From Saprospirales bacterium (GTDB taxonomy: Bacteria > Bacteroidota > Bacteroidia > Chitinophagales > JADIYW01): a stretch of 64,000 nucleotides of DNA. The stretch is taken from the NCBI GenBank assembly GCA_016711605.1, contig JADJSS010000007.1, forward strand, positions 124,001 through 188,000, written 5' to 3'. Positions 16,460 through 23,889 of this stretch are shown piece by piece. The translations under genes were made by a program, and so were the position numbers. The notes under the pieces are model-generated. The model saw only the letters and a program-made list of their open reading frames with translations. It had not been told where the DNA came from and did no database searches. Position 1 is the first letter of the stretch. Every line of letters starts with the position of its first letter.

Positions 16460-17434
16460 ATGGAAATGACAAATGTGACAGAAAAGATTTTACAACAAGC
16501 AGACAATAGATTTGTGCTATTTCCTATTAAATATGATGCAATTTGGGCAATGTATAAAAAACATTTGGCAGCACATTGGGTAACTGAAGAAGTAGATTTA
16601 AGCCAAGATCAAATTGATTGGGACAAACTTACCGACAACGAACGCTTTTTCGTAAAAAACGTGTTGGCTTTTTTTGCAGCAAGTGATGGAATTGTCAATG
16701 AAAACCTTGTTGTTAATTTCATGCAAGATGTTACGATTCCAGAAGTGCGTTGTTTCTACGGATTTCAGGTAGCTATCGAAAATATTCATTCAGAAATGTA
16801 TTCATTGTTGATTGATACCTTTATTAAAGACAATGACGAGAAAGATAAAATGTTCAATGCAATCGACACCTTAGATTGTGTGAAGAAAAAAGCAACCTGG
16901 GCTTTAAAATGGATTGATACAGCACCATCGTTTGCACACCGATTAGTGGCATTTGCTGCAGTAGAAGGCATTTTCTTCAGCGGTAGCTTTTGCTCAATCT
17001 ATTGGTTAACGGATAGAGGCATGATGAAAGGTTTAGGCAAATCAAACGAATTCATCAGCCGAGACGAAGGTATGCACTGTGATTTCGCTTGTCTTCTTTA
17101 TTCTATGCTTGAAAATAAATTGAGCAAAGAAGAAGTATATCAAATTATTTGTGATGCTGTTGAGTGCGAAAAAATATTTGTAAAAGAATCATTACCTGTT
17201 TCATTAATTGGAATGAATGCAGATTTAATGTGTAACTATATAGAATTTGTTGCCGACAGATTATTACTTTCATTAGGTTATCCTAAAGTGTACAACGCTA
17301 CCAATCCGTTTCCGTTTATGGACAAAATTTCCCAACAAGGCAAAACAAATTTCTTTGAAGAAAGACCAACCGAATACGTAAAAGCTGGTGTAGAATCTGG
17401 TGAAAAAGTATTCTCTCTTTCTGAAGACTTTTAA
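16460..17434 (+). CDS. nrdB: Class Ia ribonucleotide reductase small subunit
   Basis: 324 residues. Houses the di-iron tyrosyl radical. The metal ligands and radical Tyr are visible in IENIHSEMYSLLID (Glu, His, radical Tyr) and FISRDEGMHCDFACLLY (Glu, His). The first acidic region is FFAASDGIVNENL. The C-terminal tail VFSLSEDF is the peptide that docks on the large subunit. The alternative start two codons later (MTNVTEKIL) is possible. It precedes nrdA by 86 bp, the beta-then-alpha order common in Bacteroidota. Confidence 0.96.
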   Translation: MEMTNVTEKILQQADNRFVLFPIKYDAIWAMYKKHLAAHWVTEEVDLSQDQIDWDKLTDNERFFVKNVLAFFAASDGIVNENLVVNFMQDVTIPEVRCFYGFQVAIENIHSEMYSLLIDTFIKDNDEKDKMFNAIDTLDCVKKKATWALKWIDTAPSFAHRLVAFAAVEGIFFSGSFCSIYWLTDRGMMKGLGKSNEFISRDEGMHCDFACLLYSMLENKLSKEEVYQIICDAVECEKIFVKESLPVSLIGMNADLMCNYIEFVADRLLLSLGYPKVYNATNPFPFMDKISQQGKTNFFEERPTEYVKAGVESGEKVFSLSEDF

Positions 17435-17520
17435 GTAAAATATACCATGATTTTCAAGTGACTTTAATCACTTGAATCAAAGAAGTTTCTTTTTTTGAAA
17501 AAATATAAAACAATTAAACT

Positions 17521-20034
17521 ATGTACGTTTTAAAACGCGATGGTCGCAAAGAACCTGTCCATTTTGACAAAATCACTGCACGCATCAACAAGCTTTCTTT
17601 CGCTTTAAATTCTACGTTTGTGCAACCACATCGCGTGGCACAAAGCGTTATTCAAGGTTTGTATGATGGCGTAACGACAACTGAATTAGATGAGTTGGCT
17701 GCACGTACTAGTGCCAACATGACCGTTGTGCATCCTGATTATGCAGTATTGGCTGCTCGCATCGCGGTATCTAACTTGCATAAAAACACCAAGAAAAATT
17801 TCTCTCGAATCATCGAAGAATTATATCATTTCATCGATCCGAAAACAGATAAAAATGCTTCTTTAATTGCTGAAGATGTGTTTGAAATCATCATGGCAAA
17901 CAGAGACCGTTTAGATTCTGCTATTGTACATCACCGAGATTATAATTATGATTATTTTGGTTTTAAAACATTAGAACGTTCTTATCTTTTAAAATTAAAC
18001 GGAAAAGTAGTTGAGCGACCTCAACATATGCTGATGCGCGTAGCAGTTGGTATTCATAAAAATGATATTGACGCAGCTATTGAGACGTACGATTTGATGT
18101 CTGAAAAATGGTTCACACATGCAACACCAACATTATTTAATGCAGGCACACCAAAACCGCAATTGTCATCTTGCTTTTTATTAACGATGAAAGATGATAG
18201 CATCAGTGGTATTTATGAAACTTTGACGCAATGCGCAAAAATTTCGCAATCTGCAGGTGGAATTGGTTTAAGCACACACAACATCAGAGCAAAAGGTAGT
18301 TATATAAAAGGTACAAACGGCGAAAGCAATGGCTTGGTACCTATGTTACAAGTGTTCAATTCAACAGCTCGATATGTAGACCAAGGTGGTGGCAAACGCA
18401 AAGGTGCATTTGCTATTTATTTAGAACCATGGCACGCTGACGTTTTTGAATTTTTAGAATTACGCAGACCGCACGGAAAAGAAGAAATGAAAGCGCGTGA
18501 TTTATTTTTCGCACTTTGGATTCCAGATTTATTCATGAAACGCGTTCGTGAAAACGGCATGTGGTCATTGATGTGTCCTAGCGAATGTCCTGGTTTATGT
18601 GATACGTACGGTGATGAATTCGAAGCATTATATTTAAAATATGAGGCAGAAGGAAAAGCACGCAGACAAGTAAAAGCACAAGAATTGTGGTTCCATGTAT
18701 TGGATAGCCAAATTGAAACAGGAACACCATATATGTTGTACAAAGATCATGTCAACAGAAAATCAAATCAGAAAAATTTAGGCGTCATTCGTTCTTCGAA
18801 TTTATGCACTGAAATTATGGAATATACTTCACCAGATGAAGTTGCGGTATGTAATTTGGCATCAATCAATTTGAGTAGATTTATAGACGTTGAAAATAAA
18901 ACATTCGATTTTCAAAAGCTATATGATATCACTTACATCGTTACCAAAAATTTAAATAAAGTAATTGATGTCAACTACTATCCAGTAGAAGAAGCACGTA
19001 GAAGCAATATGCGTCATCGTCCGGTTGGTTTAGGTGTACAAGGTTTAGCTGATGCATTTTTGATGTTGCGTCATCCATTTGAAAGCGAAGAAGCACGCAT
19101 CTTAAACAAAAATATTTTTGAAACAATTTATTTCGCTGCATTAAGTGCTTCTAAAGATTTAGCAAAAGTAGATGGTGCATACGAAACATTCAAAGGATCA
19201 CCGATCAGCAACGGCGTTTTCCAATTTGATATGTGGAACGTTACACCAACTGACCGATGGAACTGGAATGCATTGCGTGAAGAAATTATGGAACATGGTG
19301 TGCGTAACAGTTTATTGGTTGCGCCAATGCCAACTGCTTCTACATCACAAATTTTAGGCAACAACGAATGTTTCGAGCCATATACATCAAACATTTATAC
19401 TCGTCGTGTGTTGAGTGGTCAATTTATGGTGGTGAACAAACATCTTTTAAAAGATTTGATTGAATTAGGTTTATGGAGCGATGAAATGAAAAACGCGATT
19501 GTTGCCAACAATGGTTCTATTCAAGCAATCGAAGGTATTCCGGATGATGTAAAAGAATTATACAAAACAGCTTGGGAAATCAAACAAAAATCGATTATTG
19601 AGATGGCAGCAGATCGTGGCGCGTTTATCGATCAAAGCCAAAGCTTGAATATTTTCATGGAAAGTCCAAATTATCAAAAATTGAATTCGGCACATTTCTA
19701 TGCTTGGGACAAAGGTTTGAAAACAGGTATGTATTACTTGCGTTCTCGTCCATCTGTAGATCCAATTAAATTTACAGTTGATGTAGAAAAAGCAAAACAA
19801 ACCAATGCAACTGCAAAAGTAAGCACGATTGATATTGATAAGATTGCTGCACCTATTTATGAAGGTGTTGCAACTGCACAACAAGAAATTTTTGCAGTGG
19901 CAGAACCACAGATTGCAGAAAAATCTGTTGAAGAACGCGCTGCAGAATTTGGTATGACGGTAGAAGAGTTTTTAGCAGCATCAAAAGTTTGCTCTACAGA
20001 AAATCCTGGTGAATGCGAAATGTGTGGTTCGTAA
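17521..20034 (+). CDS. nrdA: Class Ia ribonucleotide reductase large subunit
   Basis: 837 residues. N-terminal ATP-cone (MYVLKRDGRKEPVHFDKITA, about 1-90) for allosteric control, then the R1 barrel. PQLSSCFLLTM holds the first redox Cys, NLCTEIMEYTSPDEVAVCNLA the radical Cys/Glu region and the second redox Cys, and APMPTASTSQILGNNECFEP the conserved loop. The C-terminal CEMCGS pair is the swinging-arm dithiol. All the catalytic signature blocks are intact. Followed by a strong terminator. Confidence 0.97.
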   Translation: MYVLKRDGRKEPVHFDKITARINKLSFALNSTFVQPHRVAQSVIQGLYDGVTTTELDELAARTSANMTVVHPDYAVLAARIAVSNLHKNTKKNFSRIIEELYHFIDPKTDKNASLIAEDVFEIIMANRDRLDSAIVHHRDYNYDYFGFKTLERSYLLKLNGKVVERPQHMLMRVAVGIHKNDIDAAIETYDLMSEKWFTHATPTLFNAGTPKPQLSSCFLLTMKDDSISGIYETLTQCAKISQSAGGIGLSTHNIRAKGSYIKGTNGESNGLVPMLQVFNSTARYVDQGGGKRKGAFAIYLEPWHADVFEFLELRRPHGKEEMKARDLFFALWIPDLFMKRVRENGMWSLMCPSECPGLCDTYGDEFEALYLKYEAEGKARRQVKAQELWFHVLDSQIETGTPYMLYKDHVNRKSNQKNLGVIRSSNLCTEIMEYTSPDEVAVCNLASINLSRFIDVENKTFDFQKLYDITYIVTKNLNKVIDVNYYPVEEARRSNMRHRPVGLGVQGLADAFLMLRHPFESEEARILNKNIFETIYFAALSASKDLAKVDGAYETFKGSPISNGVFQFDMWNVTPTDRWNWNALREEIMEHGVRNSLLVAPMPTASTSQILGNNECFEPYTSNIYTRRVLSGQFMVVNKHLLKDLIELGLWSDEMKNAIVANNGSIQAIEGIPDDVKELYKTAWEIKQKSIIEMAADRGAFIDQSQSLNIFMESPNYQKLNSAHFYAWDKGLKTGMYYLRSRPSVDPIKFTVDVEKAKQTNATAKVSTIDIDKIAAPIYEGVATAQQEIFAVAEPQIAEKSVEERAAEFGMTVEEFLAASKVCSTENPGECEMCGS

Positions 20035-20063
20035 TTAAAAATTAACTAGCTTTTTTTATATAG

Positions 20064-20090
20064 TTCCGAACTTTTAGTTCGGAATTTTTT
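20064..20090 (+). terminator. Intrinsic terminator after nrdA
   Basis: TTCCGAACT (20064-20072), three-base loop, AGTTCGGAA (20076-20084), then TTTTTTT. The same stem sequence is reused at 49831-49855. Confidence 0.9.
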
Positions 20091-20136
20091 TATTTATGAA
20101 ATAGTTGCTATATTTACTCTATAATTCTAGTAGAGT

Positions 20137-20694
20137 ATGCAATTCTTACAACAACCTTTTGCTTGGTATATCGCAGGTCCATTAATAGCAATGAATCTAT
20201 TTTTATTGCTTTATTTTGGACAACGATTTGGCTTGTCCACATCCATGAAAACAACATGTGCAGCGCTTGGTGCAGGAAAAAACGTTCCGTTTTTCAAATA
20301 TGATTGGAAGAAAGAATCCTGGTTATTGGTGTATGTTTTAGGTTCTGTTATTGGTGGTTTTATTGCGTTTCATTTTTTAAATGCAGGCGCGCCAGTAATC
20401 GTTTCAGAAAAAACTACTGTAGCATTACAACATTTGAATATCGTAGCGAACCAATCGTTTGAACCAGCGGAAATTTTTTCAATACAAAATTTATTTACCT
20501 TGAAAGGAATTTTCATTTTAATACTTGGTGGATTTTTAATTGGTTTCGGTACACGCTGGGCAAATGGTTGCACGTCTGGGCACGCCATTTCTGGTTTAAG
20601 CGATTTCCAATTACCATCATTAGTTGCAGTCATTGGCTTTTTTATTGGTGGTTTGGTGATGACACATCTTTTAATTCCAATTTTATTCAGATAA
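20137..20694 (+). CDS. YeeE/YedE-family sulfur-compound transporter half
   Basis: 185 residues, about four to five membrane segments. The family motif GTRWANGCTSGHAISGLS (conserved Cys near residue 147) is the one that relays thiosulfate in YeeE. Half-length proteins of this kind work as pairs; the second half follows at 20748. With the rhodanese gene at 21233 it forms a small sulfane-sulfur uptake and handling operon. Confidence 0.88.
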   Translation: MQFLQQPFAWYIAGPLIAMNLFLLLYFGQRFGLSTSMKTTCAALGAGKNVPFFKYDWKKESWLLVYVLGSVIGGFIAFHFLNAGAPVIVSEKTTVALQHLNIVANQSFEPAEIFSIQNLFTLKGIFILILGGFLIGFGTRWANGCTSGHAISGLSDFQLPSLVAVIGFFIGGLVMTHLLIPILFR

Positions 20695-20747
20695 AAAAAC
20701 CAATTGAATTCAAAAAATCATTTCAATCAATTTAATCATACAAATCA

Positions 20748-21164
20748 ATGTTTAAAAATATAAAATTCTTACTGCTTGGTGTTTTCTTCGGAATTGTAAT
20801 GGCAAAAGCTCAAGTCATTTCGTGGTTTCGCATTTATGAAATGTTTCGCTTCGAAGCATTTCACATGTACGGCATCATTGGAAGCGCGGTTGTGCTTGGT
20901 GTTATCATTGTTCAATTTATAAAACACAGCAATTTAAAATCGATTGATGGTACTATAATCACTATCGAACCGAAACCAAAAACGTATAAAGCAAGCATAT
21001 TTGGAGGCATTTTATTTGGATTGGGTTGGGCCTTGGTTGGTGCTTGTCCTGGACCTATTTACGTTTTAATTGGTGCTGGTTTTTATGGTTTTATAATTGT
21101 GTTGCTAAGTGCGCTTTTCGGTACGTTTTGCTATGGTTTGGTGAAAGAAAAATTGCCGCATTAG
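20748..21164 (+). CDS. DUF6691/YeeE-type membrane protein, second half
   Basis: 138 residues with about four hydrophobic segments and the conserved Cys in LGWALVGACPGPIYVLIGAG near residue 97. These short YeeE-related proteins are regularly encoded beside a longer YeeE half and together make one channel. It follows the 20137 gene by 53 bp. Confidence 0.86.
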   Translation: MFKNIKFLLLGVFFGIVMAKAQVISWFRIYEMFRFEAFHMYGIIGSAVVLGVIIVQFIKHSNLKSIDGTIITIEPKPKTYKASIFGGILFGLGWALVGACPGPIYVLIGAGFYGFIIVLLSALFGTFCYGLVKEKLPH

Positions 21165-21232
21165 TTTAGGAACTTTTCTTTTTAAAGAATTGTTCAATAT
21201 ATTTTCTAATTTCGTTTTCTAAAATTAAAATC

Positions 21233-21541
21233 ATGTATCAGGATTTAACACCAAAAGAATTTTTACAAGCATTTGAATCTACCGAAAATAAAATATTAGT
21301 AGATGTGCGTACGCCTTTAGAAATTGAAGACGCGAGCATCGATGGACATATCGCTATCAATTTTCAATCAGCAGATTTTCCTGCAAAAATCTTAGAACTA
21401 GATAAAGACAAAACTCTTTTTATTTATTGCAGAAGCGGCAATCGCAGCGGACAAGCATGCAAATTCTTAGCATCAAAAGGTTACGATAAATTAGTAAATC
21501 TAAAAGGTGGTATGCTAGCATGGGCCGAAACGGATTTTTAG
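21233..21541 (+). CDS. Single-domain rhodanese
   Basis: 102 residues, one rhodanese domain. The active-site loop is IYCRSGNRSGQA with the persulfide Cys near residue 66; LVDVRTPLEIEDASIDGHIA is the CH2A motif. Cytosolic, no signal. It probably accepts or transfers sulfane sulfur brought in by the two YeeE halves just upstream. Confidence 0.93.
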   Translation: MYQDLTPKEFLQAFESTENKILVDVRTPLEIEDASIDGHIAINFQSADFPAKILELDKDKTLFIYCRSGNRSGQACKFLASKGYDKLVNLKGGMLAWAETDF

Positions 21542-21562
21542 TAACCACTCAATATATTTTGA

Positions 21563-22027
21563 ATGCTTAGTTATGAGAAAGCAACCGCAAATGATGGCGA
21601 ACAACTAACACAAATTGCGTGTAGTTCTAAACGTTATTGGAACTATTCAGATGCGCAAATGTTGCTTTGGAAAGATGATTTGACCATCGATTCAAATTAT
21701 ATTTTAGACAACCTTGTTTACAAAGTTTTTAATCAAAAAACATGCATTGGATTTTATGCGTTGAAATTTGATGATAATGAAAACTGTTATGAGATTGATC
21801 ATCTTTGGTTGATGCCTGAAAATATAAACAAAGGATTTGGTGCAATTATTTTTAAAAATATTATTGCGCAGCTTTCAGAACTTAAACAAAAAAGGTGCAC
21901 GCTAATTGCGGAACCTAACGCTATTGGATTTTATAAAAAGATGAATGGCAAAATAATAAGAAGTTTTGAAAGTAAAATTCCGGGAAGAATGCTGGATGTG
22001 TATGAGTTTAAAACAAATCAACAATGA
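21563..22027 (+). CDS. GNAT-family N-acetyltransferase
   Basis: 154 residues. GNAT fold with the beta4/beta5 region YEIDHLWLMPENINKGFGAIIF, in which NKGFGA stands for the acetyl-CoA-binding QxxGxG loop, and EPNAIGFYKKMNGKIIRSF as the last helix-strand. Substrate unknown. It overlaps the next gene by four bases (ATGA), so the two are translationally coupled. Confidence 0.82.
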   Translation: MLSYEKATANDGEQLTQIACSSKRYWNYSDAQMLLWKDDLTIDSNYILDNLVYKVFNQKTCIGFYALKFDDNENCYEIDHLWLMPENINKGFGAIIFKNIIAQLSELKQKRCTLIAEPNAIGFYKKMNGKIIRSFESKIPGRMLDVYEFKTNQQ

Positions 22028-22611
22028 ACGTTCTCTTTTTTAATTCACAGCAAGAATTACGCAAGTGGTTTCAGAAAAATTATTTGAAAGAAAATGAAGC
22101 ATGGATAGGTTTTTATAATAAAAAATCAATCAAACAGTCAATTACTTGGACACAATTAGTAGATGAAGAATTATGTTTTGGTTGGATAGATGGTATTCGC
22201 AAAAAAATAGATGACGAAAGTTACTGCAATCGAATTACACCACGAAGAAAACGAAGCAACTGGAGCGATATAAACATTAAACGAATTGAAGCTTTAATAG
22301 AATTGGATTTAGTGACGGAACAAGGCAAACATGTTTTTCACACGCGCGATTTAACCAAACAAAAATCGGCTTCTTTTGAGCAAGAGAAAATAGAATTTTC
22401 GCCAAAACATATAAAGCAATTTAAAACCAACAAAAACGCTTGGAAATTTTTTGAAATGCAAACCAATACTTATAAAAAGCAAGCCACTTGGCATGTAATT
22501 AGTGCAAAACAAGAAATAACACAGCAAAAACGATTGGAAATATTGATAAACGACAGCGAAACAGGCGTACATATCAAACATTTGCGCAGAAACAAGCCAG
22601 AAAAGAAATAG
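22024..22611 (+). CDS. YdeI/OmpD-associated family protein
   Basis: 195 residues. The family core is visible: FFNSQQELRKWFQKNYL, EAWIGFYNKKS, SITWTQLVDEELCFGWIDG, then ITPRRKRSNWSDINIKR. Members are linked to bacteriocin or polymyxin tolerance and envelope stress in other bacteria; the mechanism is not established. Lys-rich C-terminus. Coupled to the GNAT gene upstream. Confidence 0.85.
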   Translation: MNVLFFNSQQELRKWFQKNYLKENEAWIGFYNKKSIKQSITWTQLVDEELCFGWIDGIRKKIDDESYCNRITPRRKRSNWSDINIKRIEALIELDLVTEQGKHVFHTRDLTKQKSASFEQEKIEFSPKHIKQFKTNKNAWKFFEMQTNTYKKQATWHVISAKQEITQQKRLEILINDSETGVHIKHLRRNKPEKK

Positions 22612-22719
22612 AAATTTTTCATTTATCAGCTAATTTACAAGCTCAAAATTATCAATTATTCAACAAATATTAAAATTGATTGAATAATCTGTAATTTTTA
22701 ATCAATTTTATTGAATTAT

Positions 22720-22750
22720 TTGCACATAAAGACGTGTTTTATTATCTTTG
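22720..22750 (+). promoter_or_regulatory. Strong Bacteroidota promoter for the tRNA-like RNA
   Basis: TTG (22720-22722), 20-base spacer, TATCTTTG (22743-22750), the closest match to TTG / TAnnTTTG in the window. Transcription should start near 22756, 65 bases before the RNA at 22821. Confidence 0.75.
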
Positions 22751-22786
22751 CCACATCAAGTTAAAGTTCTTTTATAAGCGAATTCA

Positions 22787-22808
22787 CTTATAACTTATTA
22801 CTTACAAC
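22787..22808. repeat. CTTATAACTTATTACTTAC repeat in the RNA leader
   Basis: Short degenerate repeat related to 10100-10132 (opposite orientation) and 48449-48478. It lies between the promoter and the tRNA-like RNA. Confidence 0.5.
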
Positions 22809-22820
22809 ATATAACTACCT

Positions 22821-22975
22821 TGTAAGGTGATGAAACTGGCAGCCATGCCCTCTTGTCTCGAGGGTGAGGATCACGAAATAAAGTTAGAGTAGAGCACTTC
22901 AATGTGCAGGGGTTGACCACCAACTTTTGCTCTTTTCCTAATCGCCTTTTGGAGGTTCGACTCCTTCTCTTACAG
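22821..22975 (+). ncRNA. tRNA-like RNA with an 86-nt structured variable region
   Basis: The outline is a tRNA. Acceptor 22821-22827 pairs with 22968-22974 (one G-U), with discriminator G at 22975. D-arm is ATG / CAT with loop AAACTGGCAGC. Anticodon arm is CCCTC, loop TTGTCTC, GAGGG (22848-22864). T-arm is GGAGG, TTCGACT, CCTTC with the canonical GTTCGACTC. CCA is not encoded. The 86 bases 22865-22950 replace the normal variable loop and fold themselves: TTAG/CTAA and AGAGCA/TGCTCT build one interrupted stem capped by a GTTG/CAAC hairpin. The loop reads GUC (Asp) with C38 and G73, yet the D-loop looks Leu-like and U37 is odd. Own promoter and terminator. A decayed tRNA with an insertion is the main alternative. 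Confidence 0.65.
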
Positions 22976-22981
22976 CAACAA

Positions 22982-23012
22982 AATCCGAATCAGAAATGGT
23001 TCGGATTTTTTT
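22982..23012 (+). terminator. Intrinsic terminator of the tRNA-like RNA
   Basis: AATCCGAA (22982-22989) / TTCGGATT (23000-23007), 10-base loop, T7 tail. It starts seven bases after the RNA 3' end. Confidence 0.9.
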
Positions 23013-23032
23013 AAGTTGCGCCTGCTACTCTG

Positions 23033-23072
23033 TCGCAAGCACGAAGGAGTACCCGTGTCTCTTTCCTTGCGA
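23033..23072. repeat. Two-step hairpin in the RNA-ORF6N gap
   Basis: Outer stem TCGCAAG (23033-23039) / CTTGCGA (23066-23072) encloses CACG (23040-23043) / CGTG (23054-23057). The TCGCAA core recurs in the palindrome at 23816-23838, so the ORF6N gene is bracketed by related hairpins. No gene is visible from 23013 to 23252. Confidence 0.6.
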
Positions 23073-23252
23073 TCGATTAAATTCTGTTTTTGTATGTAAT
23101 TTTATTTATTCAAGAATAATCAAACAATTTGTTTATTATTGTAGGCCATTACACTCATATCACATCATATCAATCACTTCCTTTCAGCAAAATTTCCTTT
23201 TCTGCTTTTGCCAAGGTGTGTTCCTGCTCCAGCTGCTAGTATCAGTTAGGTA

Positions 23253-23798
23253 TTATTTTTTAGGCATTTTAAAACCTATCGGCTCTCTTGTTATTTCAGG
23301 TTCTTTTGGCTGTTCAATCAATTGTTTCAATGCTCTAAAAATTACTTGTATGTCTTTACTATTGTTTGTGGTTTGTTTTTCTATCTGTTCTACCTTCAAT
23401 AAAATATCTTTATGTGTTGACAGCATTTGACGAATTTTTGTAAAAATTCTAATTATCTTAATATTTACTTCTATCGCACTATCACTATTCAATACACTTG
23501 ACAGCATAGCTACGCCTTGCTCTGTAAATGCATTCGGTAGTTTGGGTGAGTACTTTAAATTTTCTAAATGCGGATAATCTTTGATTATTTGCTCTTTTTC
23601 TTTCTTTGTTAATTGAAACATAAAATCACCAGGAAAGCGTTTTATATTTCTTTTTACTTGTTCGTTCAATCGTTTTGTTTCTACTCCATAAAGTTCTGAC
23701 AAATCCATATCTATCATTATTTTCTTTCCTCTTAACAATAGTATTTTATTCATTACTATTTCATCTGGTATTACTATTATTGCTTTACTTTTCGCCAT
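23253..23798 (-). CDS. ORF6N domain-containing DNA-binding protein
   Basis: 181 residues. The ORF6N domain spans about 10-100 (IPDEIVMNKILLLRGKKIM, DMDLSELYGVETKRLNEQVK, RFPGDFMFQLTKKEK, then the conserved FTEQGVAMLSSVLNSDSA block). A coiled coil follows (about 120-165). The family derives from phage antirepressors (KilA-N/ORF6N) and is very common as solitary genes in Bacteroidota genomes. Flanking TCGCAA hairpins on both sides suggest that it travels as a small unit. Confidence 0.9.
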   Translation of the reverse strand: MAKSKAIIVIPDEIVMNKILLLRGKKIMIDMDLSELYGVETKRLNEQVKRNIKRFPGDFMFQLTKKEKEQIIKDYPHLENLKYSPKLPNAFTEQGVAMLSSVLNSDSAIEVNIKIIRIFTKIRQMLSTHKDILLKVEQIEKQTTNNSKDIQVIFRALKQLIEQPKEPEITREPIGFKMPKK

Positions 23799-23815
23799 GT
23801 TTTATTTGTTTTAAA

Positions 23816-23838
23816 GGTAGTCGCAAATTGCGACCACC
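23816..23838. repeat. Palindrome upstream of ORF6N
   Basis: GGTAGTCGCAA, central A, TTGCGACCACC: an 11-bp-arm palindrome with one mismatch, 18 bp upstream of the ORF6N start. REP-like repeat or operator. Confidence 0.6.
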
Positions 23839-23889
23839 TCGTTTATTTCTACTCAAAAATATTTTTTTTGGATGAGTAATTATTATTTT

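Noticed and set aside
22821..22975. Group I intron or tmRNA reading of the tRNA-like RNA
   Set aside because: The insert is much shorter than group I introns and lies in the variable region, not the anticodon loop; tmRNA lacks an anticodon arm and its 5' and 3' signatures are absent.
22996..23430. Plus-strand ORF of 144 codons spanning the terminator and ORF6N
   Set aside because: It starts inside the terminator, overlaps the ORF6N gene and shows no protein-like pattern (Cys/Ser/Phe-rich).
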